Origin: Omphalotus guepiniiformis | Taxonomy: Eukaryota; Basidiomycota; Agaricomycetes; Agaricales; Omphalotaceae | Assembly (NCBI GenBank): GCA_028554645.1 | Contig: JAQOOI010000052.1 | Coordinates: forward strand, 62,001 to 126,000 | Direction of reading: 5' to 3' | DNA length: 64,000 nucleotides | Part shown: in pieces, positions 45,501 through 57,673 of the stretch | How positions within the stretch are numbered: the first letter of the stretch is position 1 | Layout of the letters: each line of letters opens with the position of its first letter | The notes under the pieces: model-generated | Databases searched by the model: none | Seen by the model: only the letters and a program-made list of their open reading frames with translations | Told to the model about the DNA's origin: nothing | Translations under genes and position numbers: made by a program

Positions 45501-47935
45501 CTTGTATTGTTCTGAACAGAGAAATATGTTGTACATTTGGTACCATGATCATGTTACAACTTGTGAACCACCTTAGTCTGTTGGCTGAAGAGGAAAAATC
45601 CTCTAAGTCATTTCTGAAGAATGGAGTTAGACACTCAAGCTGTCCTACCATAGAGCTAAATGTTATTTCTAGAGTATCCCTCTGAAATGTAACATCTAAT
45701 TGAGTGATACCCTGAGCCCAGACATCCAAATAGGGAAGATAAAATGGATATTGGGACATAACATTGCCCATAGCTTGGTGCTAGAACCAGCTAAAAGGAG
45801 AAGTACCTCCTGGAGACAAAATCAGATGCAAGATCTGGCCAGATAGACATATGTGCTACTGTATAGCTTGTGGATGATAGTAATGATGGAGTAGGGTCTA
45901 GATGACCTCTGAGACTAAGAGATAACCACTGGGTATGCTAGGAATCTCACCAGCAGCCCCCCAGTTAGGGAAATGAAATTTGCAAAATCACTTAGATGTT
46001 GTCATATGGCACCATTCTGGACTGATATTGTATGCTGTACACTCTGATTAGATACCCTGAACTTGATTGCCAAGCCACTATACAGACAAAGTGATTTTTA
46101 TAAGAATTTTTATATGCAAGATACCTATACATAACAGTATCTAACTGAAAATATCTACAACAATACCTAAAAAGACACCAATCCCTGCTCAATTAGTCTT
46201 TCTGTGATCTATTTCATTTACTCTGCTCAGATTCCCTTACAATTTCGAGATTTACTATATTTTTTGCTGGCCTGTATATAAGAGCTACCTACTTGTAGAT
46301 ATTTTTCCTTAAGTTAGGACTGCCTAGGCGCACTACCAAAGCAGAACTTCTTCTAGACAAAATTTGCCTGGCTCTTAGGAGTTTAGTTATAGAGAAATAT
46401 ATCAGTTGTGCAAACTTCTGTAAAGTCCCTTGTGGCAAACTTTGAGAGAGATACTAAAACTGCTGTCCCTGCTGTTCTGTCTGTGCTGTTCTGCCTGCTG
46501 AAACTGTTGCTGCTGCTGTTCTGATTGATACTGTCACTGTTTGGACCATTGGATTGAGTTGCCCACTCCTGCTAATTGCCCTGAACCAGCCCCTGAACTC
46601 CTGAAAAACTAGTTGCCCTCTGTCTTGAACCTGTGTTTTGAGTTGCCCTGTCACTTATACCCTGTTCTGAGCAGACTGCAGACACTTGCTAGCTCAGTAT
46701 TGAGTTCTTGAGTTCAATTGTCAAGTTTAACTGCACGGAACCTTTGACAACACCAGCCACACCTCCACAAACCCTGTTTCTGGAGACTCTCTCTTAGTCT
46801 TTTCTTGCACATTAGTGATGTGATACAAACAAAAGTGGAGTCAACAAGAGATAAGAAATAGTGAGAAAAGAGACTGAGAGACAAGAGACAAGACTTAAGA
46901 CAACGAAATAGAGAGATAAGAACAATTTATTTAGCCAATGCCCTGGTGCTATTCTGATACATAGATTATGTAACTATTGAGAAGTGTCAAATGAAGATAC
47001 TTGATTAGCTAGTTGGTCTACACGGTCCATGACAGCGCAAAGAAGGTAAGGTGATTGGTTGACCAAGTCATATGGTTAGCGCTAGCAACAAGTTTGAATA
47101 GGGGGTCAATTTGGGTTGCGCAGTAGAGTGTCGGTACAGCAGTTGTGATCTGCCTTCATGTAATGCTCAGGTGCTATACCAGTGATGTGTTATGAAATGA
47201 TGGAAGAACAAGAAAGGTGTATTAGTAACAATGAAGGTCTAGTCACAGTACCTCTATAATTGGTCCAGCTCCATGTAGATAACTGAGTGGACATTGTACT
47301 TCAACCTTCTGAACAACGGTTAGAATATATCACAAATGTAAACAAAACTCCACTGTTCTCCCGCATAAAAGGATAGATATGATGATTCTTTGCTTCCATA
47401 TTGATATTTTCTGATGAGGACAGCATAACACTGCCAAAACTGTACACAACTTCATGTCTCAGTATAGCACTACACAGACTTTAGTTACTCATATGTTTCA
47501 TACTACCCAAGCCCTCAGCCTCACCAGACCCACTGGCAGAAATCCTCACATCAATATCAGTATGAATCACTTCATGGAGATTATTATGGGAACAATTTAG
47601 TTATCTTTAGCAGGCCATTCTGTTAACTCCAAGGTGCACAAGGTCTACAATATCATAAATCAATGCTGTGGCAACAGTTACAGCAATTTGTGATGATCAT
47701 GATCATTTGAACTTCTTTAGCCTCATGCAATCTTATCCATCTGATATCTGGCTATGTGAGCTCGAGTAAGGTGGCAAACTATCAGACCTTGAACTTATAA
47801 GGAGACTCAGCAGAAGTGCACCAGATCTTTTGATTCCCCCTCACACATCATACTTCTAGGCACAACAAGCTCTGAGTGTACCTTACCTGCAACCCCTCAT
47901 CTCATTGTTAGCCATAACATTCACGGACTCAGAAA
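42518..47935. other. 5.4 kb without a recognisable gene
   Basis: Only short ORFs (up to 103 codons) with no known motifs. 42520-43340 and 43340-44400 look like old repeat or LTR-like sequence without coding content; 46450-46680 is CTG/CTT-rich and gives a Gln-rich antisense ORF. No tRNA or satellite array was recognised. Confidence 0.4.
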
Positions 47936-49350
47936 ATGACTGGTACTTATCCAAGGGTGGTTGTCATAGATGACACAGATCTTTCTAGGATTCAATAATC
48001 CCCTGCAAATGCTTTTATCCTTGATATAAGCGGGCAATGGGATGTGTCAAGAGGTGGACCAGTTTATAATCAAACAGTTCATCACATTGTTGGGACAAAC
48101 GGGACAGCAAGTTTCACCTTCAATGGTAGGGAAATGATAATAAGCTCTATACAACTTTTTTCTTGCTGAATTTCTTCTAACAAGGTACTTATGCCTTTCT
48201 TACAATGGGATGGAGTGGCAGTGGTCAAACTTGGAATTGCCAAATTGACGGTATTGAGATACCATCTCAAGCTGGCAACAACACAGATCCCAGTAGTGCT
48301 ACCAACATTCTTGGGTGTTATCCAGAGGATGATCTCACTGCAACTTTAGAGACACACACACTCACTGTTCAATTTGGATTTGCACCAGATGCACAGGAAA
48401 ATGCTACAATTTGGCTGGATAGTTTTGAATATGCTCCACTTCCTTCAGATCCACTTGACCAGGTTGTGCTTAGAATTGATAGTAGAGATCCAGGGATAAT
48501 ATTGTCAGCTGGTGGTGAAGGTTGGACTCAAGGTGAGGGCCTTAATATGACAAGATCTGCCAATGCAAATTTGCAATTTGATTTTTATGGTGAGTGCCCT
48601 CAGTTCTAAGCTCCTTGAAACAACATATACTATTGCACCTTCATATAAGGAACATCCATTTCACTCTATTCTTACATTGGTGGAGGCCCTGGAGATTTCC
48701 TTCAGCAGAGCTCTGCCTACTATGCTGTTGACAATGATCTCACCAGCTTTGTGCTTCCCCAAACCCGCATCGATAAGAACGGCAACTACACAGCCATCTA
48801 CAATGAACCAATGTTCAACGCCTCAGGACTGAGTGTTGAGGAGCATCACATCGAGATTGGTCTTAATTCATCCACTTCTCAGTGGCTAGGTGTCGACTAT
48901 TTCCTGGTTACTACCAATCCCGTCACACACTCTGCCGGGAATAGTACAAGTCCTGACAACTCACCTGGGAACACTGCTCATGATAGCCATAGGAGCGCCA
49001 TCGCAATAGGATGTGCAGTCAGCATCCCTGTCACTTTCATTGCCCTTGTCGTTGGTATAACCTACTACTACCTTCGCCGCAAAGCCAAGAAGAATCGAAG
49101 TTTCATACACAGGATAGAGCCGTTGGATGTCACAGGCATCAATGACAGTGGCTCGACACCAATCTTTAATCATGCTGGGCGTATCAGAAGGGCTATGAAG
49201 AATGCACAGAGAACACCACTAATGGGTTCAGAACAGCGGCGTCAGGGCCAGATGGTTCAGAACAACGATAACGGCGTTCGAGAGTTGTCGTTATCCAATA
49301 GGGAGGCAAGCGAAAATGTTGGTCTACCTCCTAGTTATACCGAAATTTGA
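47936..49350 (+). CDS. Agaric single-pass membrane protein with N-terminal ectodomain; one premature stop
   Basis: Exons 47936-48125, 48185-48589 and 48650-49350 (introns of 59 and 60 bp, GT..AG) total 1296 nt. The N-terminal half has the beta-sandwich-like motifs common in agaric membrane proteins: VVVIDDTDLSRIQ, GQWDV, GTNGTASFTFNGTYAFLTM, ATIWLDSFEYAP, FDFYGTSISLYSYIG, YTAIYNEPMFNASGL, WLGVDYFLVTT. A transmembrane helix, AIAIGCAVSIPVTFIALVVG, lies near residues 313-338, then a basic stop-transfer (LRRKAKKNR) and a cytoplasmic tail ending LPPSYTEI, a PPxY-like end. Function unknown; members look like cell-surface sensors. Codon 21 (TAA at 47996) sits where the family usually has Tyr after RIQ and is the only lesion, so this allele may be null. 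No signal peptide precedes the ectodomain. Confidence 0.75.
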
Positions 49351-50442
49351 CACATTTGTGCTTTGTTATTTGGTGTATTACTGGGTGTTGGCTTCACGAA
49401 ATATGAACGATATATTTAGTGTTGCACTTGCGCATCCTTACATATCACGTCCGTCATCTTGTAAATACGAAACTAGGTTGTATATTGAAACGCACCAATT
49501 TCTACTCCTACGAATCAACAATATGAATATCGAGCTGTTCAGGAATGCAATGGCAGATTCATAAGTGACATCGGCCTATTAAAGAATGAGTAGTAACGCA
49601 TGCAATCGCAGACCGGCAACCAAGATCTCTCTACAGCCTGCAGCGCCGTTCTAGTGTTCAACGTTCAACTAACGCTCCTCCGTTAAGGTCTAGGGTCAGA
49701 TTCATACATCTGGCTCTCGGTGACGCCTTCTATGACACGCGGTCCAGGGATCCGGTTCATTAAGATGAGATCCTCGATGCATTTTTAGGTTGGAGCTTAG
49801 CCAACAAGCGGGAAGCGCGAAAGGAAGCGCGAAAGCAAGCACGAACAAGGAGAGGAAGTCAATGGGGAGCGACGAAGATGGTACGTGCGAAAGCTGTAAA
49901 CATGTATAAGCTTGAATGACGTGATCCCGTTTATTCCCCTCCGACCTCAATATTCAATACTCAGATTCACCGACTTCTATGATGCTGGTTTCATTGAAAT
50001 CTTATTACACAGTACAAAGTTCCTCGCAACTTTCCCTGAAGAACAAGGCCCAATCCACCCCCCACGTCGCTATACGGAGTCGATTATGCTTAAGCGAGTT
50101 GAAGACACCAACGCCACTGTGGAAGAAGGAAGGGAAGTACTTAGTGCATGCGGAGGTGCTGTGCAGACTCGGAGGTGGCTAACATGAGATGTTCTAGAGC
50201 CCGTATACCCCGTCATGTGCTAGTACAAGGAAGCCTCGTTGTGTGTACGCCAAGCATGTACTCGTTCTCGGATTCCACAGTGGGTACCGGTACCTTACTA
50301 TCAAGTCTCGACCGTTCCGAGATAGCTTTCAAGACCCTTTTCCCAAGCTCAAAGCACGAGCTATATTTAAGAAACCTCATTATTCGAGTTCTTTCGTTAA
50401 CATTTCTCATTGAAAACATACTAGCCTTCTGTCCAGTGCACA
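49351..50442. other. No gene recognised; upstream region of the hydrolase gene
   Basis: Short overlapping ORFs of under 112 codons without motifs. AT content falls from about 49560 onward, matching the gene-rich right part of the window. Confidence 0.4.
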
Positions 50443-51779
50443 ATGTCGACAGCAGTTGCGCTCGACAAATCGAAACCCGGTAAACTCTCCGTGACAGGGT
50501 ACCTGAAGATGATATTCAGCGTATTACAGATGCGTGAGTCCTTCTCCTTACAGGCAGGCGCTCACCATTCAAACATTCCCTTTCAATGCAGCTCTATACC
50601 TCACTTACGAGCTTTTGATATCTCCTTTCGTCCGGCGTAGCAATAAGAAACCACTGAAGCGCATCCTGAGCGATGCACTTGTCAGACACTCCTACACGTG
50701 CATGGACGTTGCTAGCCTTCGGCGCGTCCAGAGTACTTCGGTTGATGTCTATAAAGCTTGGGCAAAGAAGCGTGACCTAGATACGTTGATAGAAGAACTT
50801 CCGTTCGGCGGCAAGTTGTTGTGGATCGGTCCGAAGCGATTGGATAATGTGGTTCTGTTCATTCACGGTGAGTCTGTAAATCGACCTCTTTTACCTAGTC
50901 TGGGTCGTCTGATGTCTTGAGCAACACATTAATAGGTGGAGGGTTCATTTTTTCTCTGCATGATGCATCAGTCTCGTTCTGGCGATGGGTTCAAGTAGAA
51001 TTGGAGAAGAAAGACTTACCTGTTGGTATCGCGATAATGTCATACTGTATGTTAACCCATCAAAATCTTACCCCGTAAACCCTCCTGACATCAAGTTCAA
51101 TACCATAGCTCTCATACCGGCTGTCGCATTCCCAACCCAATTACAACAAGCAACAGCAGCAATCTCATACCTTCTCGAGCGTGGTGTGCAACCATCAAAC
51201 CTCCAACTCGCAGGGGACTCAGCAGGAGCGAACATAGTCTCTCAAATCTTGTCACATCTTCTCCACCCAGTGCCCTCCATCCCACCTCTCATTCTTCCCC
51301 CAAACACACGCCTAAGGGGCGCATATATGATGTCTCCGTGGATCTCTCATTTCTGCCCACAGGAAAACCACTCCAACTCCGACTGCAACTCCTCTTTCAT
51401 GCTCAACAACCACTTAGACATCGCTCCAGGAGACGTCTTCCACCAATGCGGGACCTTCGTTCTTCAAGCCATCCCCGACTCGCAATTCATGAAGTACGTT
51501 GAGCCGATCACAGCGCCAGATGGGTGGTACGATGGTCTTGAGAACCTCGTTGACCGTGTGCTTGTTACAACAGGCGAATGGGAGGGTCTACGAGATTCAA
51601 GTGTGGTTTTCTTTGAGAAATTCATCAAGCCTTTTCATAGGAATGCCGAGTTGGTTGTGCAGGATAGAGGTGTACATGATGATCCGTTTTATGAGTTGGT
51701 GTTGGCAGAAAAACCTTTCTGTAGTAATACTTTGGGTCCGAGGATACTTGAATGGGCCAGGGAAGGATTTGAAGCGTAA
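50443..51779 (+). CDS. Alpha/beta hydrolase, HSL/steryl-acetyl-hydrolase-like
   Basis: Four exons, 50443-50533, 50592-50867, 50936-51046 and 51109-51779, total 1149 nt and 382 residues; introns of 58-68 bp with GT..AG ends. HGGGF (residues 122-126, oxyanion hole) is built across the second intron. GDSAG (about 195-199) holds the nucleophile Ser; GEWEGLRDS supplies the likely acid and DRGVHDDPF the likely catalytic His. IAIMSYSLIPAVAFPTQLQQ and LSHLLHP are typical of the basidiomycete branch related to Say1/DUF2424 (steryl acetyl hydrolase) and of lipase-like alpha/beta-hydrolase_3 proteins. Expected reaction: ester hydrolysis of a small lipophilic substrate; the actual substrate cannot be told. 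An N-terminal hydrophobic stretch (about 20-45) may anchor it to a membrane. The gene is intact. Confidence 0.87.
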
Positions 51780-52463
51780 TAAGATCTTTGTTGGGTTGCA
51801 TATAAAATGAACTGGGTGAAAGTACGGATGGAATGAACCTGGAATGAACCCCGTAAACGTTTGACTGTGCTGTTTAGGGCCGGTCTTCGCACCGGTCCGC
51901 CATGCCCGCGTGTTAGCGGCATCTTCTTCGTGGCACTTCAGTTCGACCAGTTCAAGAGTACTCTCGAATTACTTCTTCTAAAAAGCAGAGTCTTTTCCCC
52001 TACAAAGTCGAACCGTGAATCACACAACCAGGACAAACCTCAGGAAGGAGCTAGTCAGTGGTCTCGAAGATGCCGTGAACATGTACCTATCTATCGAAGC
52101 AGCCAAGGTGAGTCAGTTCATGTCATGCTTTCGAAAACCTACAGTATTTCAATACTGATGCCATTCAGCCGCTCTATCATAAGTACAAGCATCCCACCAA
52201 TGTTATACAGTATACATGGAATAAGCTCAAAGTTCAAACCCACGAGTACTTAATTATAACGTACTTATGTACAAGCTCCGGCACAGCACCTTTGCGATAT
52301 CGCTGCTTGCCCTGAACCTTCCTCTTCCCTGCATACTCTCCTTCACGCCTGGACGACATCGGATCCTGGCCATACCACGAGTCGCGCAGTACACTACTAC
52401 CTTCAGAAAGTGTCCGAGTCTCACTACGCTGTCTTCTCACGCCCCTTTATCGAAAGTGCAAGC
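51780..52463. other. Intergenic; no gene supported
   Basis: ORFs up to 130 codons overlap in several frames without recognisable motifs. An upstream exon of the next gene cannot be excluded. Confidence 0.35.
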
Positions 52464-54696
52464 ATGGCCGAATCCAAGAGCGTTGACGACTTGACGATGC
52501 TGACGATGAACATAACACTCCCAAGTGCAGTAATCCAAGACCTTCTTCGAATCCAGGCTGAGGAGCTCATGCGCGCGCAAGATAATCTAAGGGAAGCATT
52601 GGTACGCCACATTTTCATTTGTGTGGAATTCAGTGATCAGGCCGGGCTCAAAGGGCTAGTGCGAGTCACGATTCACTAGAGCATCATCATTCCTACTGAA
52701 ATCAGTGAAGGACTCGGATCCGATGATTGACTGATCAAAGGAAACTTGTGTTTGCTTCACAGGCGTCTATAGAGCGATTGAAGGAAGTACGAAAAGAGAT
52801 GCACAAAAAAATCTTCGAAAACGCCAAAGCGGATATATGCAAGAGGGAAGAATTGTCTATTCGTATCGTTGAGCTTACGTATGAGTTGAGGGAGGTTCGG
52901 GAAGATGTCGAGTCGTCAATTTCATAGCTTTATCCATCTCCGTCCAATGTCCGATGTCTGTCTCCCTCGAGTTACACGTCTAATCACCGGGGGGCTACAT
53001 ATATCGTCCACTGTCAGACGTATTGGGGACACGGGGCTTTGTTGCAGCAGAGCACGAGCTAATAACGTATCTGTTTTACTTCCCTACATAGGTCGAGCGT
53101 ATGCATGCATCCGAAAAACGAATGAAGGATGAGCTTGAACTACGGAAGAAAGAGAATGAGGAGCTACGAACTATGAACTCCCAGCTTGAGAAGAACTTGA
53201 AAGATGTTCAGAAGGACCTGAAAGATGCTCAGAAGGACTTGAAAGATGCTCAAACGTTGTCAGAGTCAGAGGTACGTATACATGTACATCTTCTTCACCT
53301 TGGAGTCATATCCCACAGGTCCTGAACTCGCTGACCTCTCCGCTGGGCAGGATATTCCTATTCATCCCCCCAAATTCTCAAAACAAACCGATTCAACGCC
53401 ACAAACCCAACCCTCCACGAAACTCGAACTAGAACTTCGCAGTCTAAGATCACAAAACGTATCCCTTTATCATCGTATCGCCACGCTGCGTAAAGCTCTT
53501 GAGATGGTCAACTTTTGCGAGTTCACGCCGACACCGCCAGGACGAGATGAATTCAATGTGAATGTGGCGGGTACAACGGGTGAAGGGTGCGAGTCGATAG
53601 CGGTATGTGCTGGTAATAGCAATACATCTGGATTTCAAGAGAAAGATCATATCGATATTGTTGAATTCGAAATCTCGGAAGTTTCGGATGTGGATGATGC
53701 GAAGGTTGCCGTTGAGTACGATGTTTCGGGTATGACAGAAGATGCTGAGTCTGAGGTGCCGGTGAGCCACTGACTATAATCTATCTTGTAGTTGATTGTA
53801 TACTGATGTATGTGTGTCTGCGGAACTTAGGACGATATCCCAAGCGAAGATGATAGCGCCGTTGATTCAAGTCTGAGTCCGGATCCTGAAAATCCCACGG
53901 CCCTGGACTTCCAGCATCCAGACGACTTCGCTCGCATGACTTTATGGCCGTTCTGTACAGGCAACTCGTCCTCGCCGAAGAAATGCTGTAAGATTCTAAG
54001 GAAGAGTTATCTACGGGTAAGTGAATCAGTCCCTGCTGCTGTTTCTCTCAGCCTCGGGCCTCAAGCCACGGGAAGGCTCTTTTATCATCATCATTATCTT
54101 GAAAATAGGGAAAGCTGACAACCAATCTCTGATTCCAACAGCCCTTAAACCTCTCTCCGATAATGACCGACAATTTTGTACTTGACATGAGCGACCGACG
54201 ACAAGGGTTTCTTGTTTGTCCTATCCATGAGATGTACATCAATGTCAAGAAGAAGAGTGTGGTCAACAGCGATACAAAACCACACAGGTTGTTCAGCCAG
54301 TTCGGTGTTCAACCGTGGCAAGGGGAGTTGATTCTTAAACGAGGTGTGGATACGTTCTATTTAGGGACGTATCAGACGTCGGGCTCCTCGCTCCTATCAG
54401 CGTGGGAGGTCAGTTCGTTACCTACAAGGGTATGTTAGATCTGTGAATGTTCGTGCAAATTGAATTGACACGAGTTCTGCATTTTCTAGGTGAAGGACTC
54501 TCTATACGCGTTAGTGCAAACAAAAAAATGCGCTCGAAGGCCACATGGTCTTAGTCAAAATGCGCGTACTGAACGAATGATACTGGAAAGATGTCATTTT
54601 GCGAGGATCACGTTTACTTTGGTTGGATACAATTTCATCGCGTATGATGGACTTGTGAACGCTGCTCGGTCAAAAGGCTGGGCTGCCAAATTGTGA
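52464..54696 (+). CDS. Coiled-coil protein with agaric-type C-terminal domain, unknown function
   Basis: Exons: 52464-52601, 52763-about 52909 (donor uncertain), 53092-53271, 53351-53761, 53831-54016, 54142-54429 and 54490-54696; all phase 0, about 520 residues. Exons 1-3 form a long coiled coil (SIERLKEVRKEMHKK; KENEELRTMNSQLEKNL; a LKDAQKD repeat three times). Exons 4-5 are acidic and Ser-rich. Exons 6-7 form a compact C-terminal domain: HRLFSQFGVQPWQGEL, DTFYLGTYQTSGSSLLSAWE, ARITFTLVGYNFIAYDGL. This pattern (HRLF, YxGTY, LVGYN) resembles an uncharacterised domain of agaric hypothetical proteins, possibly DUF6697. I do not assign a function. ATG 52464 is chosen because the upstream extension has no ATG. 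No transmembrane segment was seen. Confidence 0.7.
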
Positions 54697-54841
54697 ATAG
54701 CTTTGTACTGATATATGGTGATTGGTTTGTACAGTATCATGATCGATGAAGACGTATGTAGAGAATGTAATGTACACGGACAATTGAATCAAGGTCTATT
54801 CATTGCGGTTATCAATCTGGATTCCCAAGGCTACTCATCTG

Positions 54842-56801
54842 TCAATCACTTTCGTACGTTGGAGGGGGATCACGCGCGCTGTCCAGAGAATCAGAATCGC
54901 CACCAGCGGCGGTAGGGAAGTTATAGGGTGAAGAGGAGAATGACTTGGAGCCTGGTTGGTTGCTGTTACTGTTGCTGTCGCTATTGCTCCGAGTCCTCCG
55001 AGTAACACCAGTATCCACAACGAGATCATTCTTCGAGGTTAATATGTGATCGTTGTTCGATTGGAACTGCCCTAGGGCTTGAGCATGATTATCTTTAGAG
55101 TTCGACACAGTCAATCCGAAATTGTTCCTTCATGTACAATTGTAACTCACCTTCAAGATCATCATGATTCTTCTCGTGTATGGCAGTAGAGGTAGAGTTT
55201 CTCGGGTTACCACAGATGACGATGACCGAATCCAGTGCTGAGTCTTCCGGTGAGGCATTACCATCTGACCTCTTTTGCGTATCGGTACCCGGAGCCGACG
55301 TCTGAAGCCCAGGGCTGGCGTAGATTGACCCTCGACGAGACAGACTCTTTAGATCATGCGAGTCGTCAGCGTTTCCTGGGCCTGGGAGCACTGACTCAAC
55401 TCCAACAGGATAGTCATCGTGAGCCTCGTATTGCCCTCTAGAGCCTGCACCGTGAGATACTCTAGAAAATGGAAAAGGAACAACTCTGGATCGTCGAAGA
55501 CGCTTGTAGCACCGGTGACGAAGGAGATATATACCCAAGAGAGCTGCGATGAAGAGAACTACTGCCCCGCTTATGATTCCTGCCAAGAGACGAGTGTGTC
55601 GAGACTTGTTGCTGCTACTTCCTTCGTTGTTGGTAGGAGTAGAAGATGCTTGTGCAGTCATCAGTGCAGTGCCAGTACCGGACCACGAGGATTTAATTTC
55701 CATGGGAGGATCTAAACTTGAGGAGGACGTGGCGAAGGCGTCGGAGGCACTGGAACTTAGAACATAAATCAAGGTCATACATGGAGGATGCAAGGTATTG
55801 AAAGAGTACCTCGGGATAGGGAGACTGATAGTGATACTGATAGTCAAAAAAGGTCATACATGGAGGAAGGATGCAAGGTATTGAAAGAGTACCTCGGGAT
55901 AGGGAGACTGATAGTGATACTGATAGTCAAAAAAGGTCATACATGGAGGATGTATTGAAAGAGTACCTCGGGATAGGGGGGCTGATAGTGATACTGATAG
56001 TCAAAAAACTGGTACTAAACCGCGAAGTCCCGAGAGAGGTGCTAGAAGAAGACACTGAGACGTAGTATGTTTTCCTGATCAGTTATGACTCGTTATTGGA
56101 GGTGAGGTAGTGGTTTGAGCTTACTTGAATGAGCGAAGACAGAAGATATGAGTCGAGATCAAAGACAGGGAACCCTCAGTCTTCAAAGATCAGTACACCG
56201 AGATACCAGGTACGTACCTAGTTGTAGACTGGGATTCCGACCTAGTACTTGACAAAGATTCTGAACTAGCCGAACCTGAAACGGTGAACGTATTTCTGTA
56301 TAAAGCCGCTGGAGAGCTACATCGTAACAAGCATCAATCGAAACTACCCTTTCACACACTGATTGGGTACCCACTTCGAGGTTCCAGCCTCAAGCAAATA
56401 CGTTCTAGAAATACAAAGGCGTCAGCCTCGTCTCATTCCAACGACGAATATGACTCAAAACAACCCTCATAATACAACACGCACCCAGGAGAATCCACGG
56501 TTTCCTTGAATATACCCGATATATCTTCGTCGCGTGATATTGACTCTGAAGCGAGCACTTTCTGATTTCCAGAGACAGTGATGTCTACGAGCTGAAGTAG
56601 AATATTTGGAGGATCTGAATCATCTGCGTTATATATCGCTTTGATGGTGACCGGTGGAGGGCCCTCTGGACTATCAAGGTGGACTTGGAAGGGTGATGCA
56701 GAGAGCGCTATGCAGATCGTGAATGCCGCGCTGTTCGATAGTGCAGAAGACAGACAGTGACGGTAGTTTCGATGTAAGCATCTAACCTCGAACAACTTCA
56801 T
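54842..56801 (-). CDS. Single-pass membrane protein: ectodomain, Ser/Thr stalk, helix, PPPTYES tail
   Basis: Six exons: 56801-56485, 56404-56360, 56295-56218, 56041-55967, 55755-55151 and 55092-54842; total 1371 nt, 456 residues, all GT..AG. The N-terminus contains a likely signal stretch (SAAFTICIALSAS). The ectodomain ASPFQVHLDSPEGPPPVTIK, ILLQLVDITVSGNQKVLASE, DSPGTYLLEAGTSKW resembles the small beta domain of agaric surface proteins. A Ser/Thr-rich stalk follows, then a helix (LLAGIISGAVVLFIAALLGI, about residues 227-250), a basic stop-transfer RHRCYKRLRRSR and a cytoplasmic tail ending DPPPTYESD, a PPxY motif that may bind WW-domain ubiquitin ligases. Intron 4 (55966-55756) holds a minisatellite that copies the exon 4 end. 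Likely a wall or surface sensor; role unknown. Confidence 0.75.
55773..56008 (-). repeat. 79/83-bp minisatellite covering a 5' splice site
   Basis: Three units start (plus strand) at 55773, 55852 and 55935 with ggtcatacatggagga. Each unit includes, on the minus strand, the last codons of exon 4 (SITISPPIPR-like) and the donor GTACTC. The third unit is shorter by several bases (gatgtattg for gatgcaaggtattg). Confidence 0.92.
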
Positions 56802-57673
56802 ATAGGTGCTCACATGAAACGAAGATTGTGCAACATGACCCGCACTTGCTGCCAGTAGGCTAAAAAAGAACGGGGAGTCGGAAAATTTTGGCAGCGGCCC
56901 TGGCCGATGGCATTGCACTACGTTGAAGAAGGGCCAGTCTTAATATGTCACAATGTATTTGAAGGCTGTTCTGTGCAATGTATGTATGTATCAGAAATCT
57001 TCATCATCTTCTCAGCCCCACACCTAAAATCATAACACCGTTCCCTAGCACCCGGCGATGGAGACGAATGTCGCAAACTGGTCAGTTGGGGCTTCGGAAT
57101 GGTAATACGTGTCCATCGAGAGCCAGAGCTTTGGTGAGACTAAATCGCAATTGAGATTGAAAAAGACCCTCCCAGATTCTCTACTAGGACGGCGACCAAG
57201 AATACTGAAGTTGGCCAGTTGCCAGCTGCACTTTTGTTGAGCTTGACGCATTGAATGCATATGATGTGCAATGGAGGTGCAATAAAGGGTCATCGACATC
57301 GATCATCGTCGGCCCAGTGTCGGCGTAATATAAGGATTTCGAAGATTTCGGAAATAAACGTGACGAGGATGTATTTTACGTAACAATATCTAGGCTTTTT
57401 CAGTTTAACTTACAGAACGCAAAAACAAACTGGATCTCATACCACAGACTGAGAAGAAACATACACGAATCACCGTGACTCAGACAAAGCAGACGGAAAA
57501 CGTACAAAAAGAAATACACGATACAAAATATCAAGAACGGAAGCATTGCGACAGAAGAAACTAGTACGAAAGGCCATAACAACCCTCTACCTCTCCTCCT
57601 ATATCTCCCGCTCCCCTCTCAACATCCCCAAGCCCCTCCATCAAGTCCCCGCTCGTGTCGTGCTCCGCGAACC
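56802..57673. other. Intergenic, no gene supported
   Basis: A leftward ORF at 57045-57299 has no recognisable motif. The remainder is presumably the 5' flank of the membrane-protein gene and the 3' flank of the IFI6-like gene. Confidence 0.35.

Noticed and set aside
46454..46654. Gln-rich antisense ORF
   Set aside because: Produced by a CTG/CTT-rich stretch; no domain or start context.
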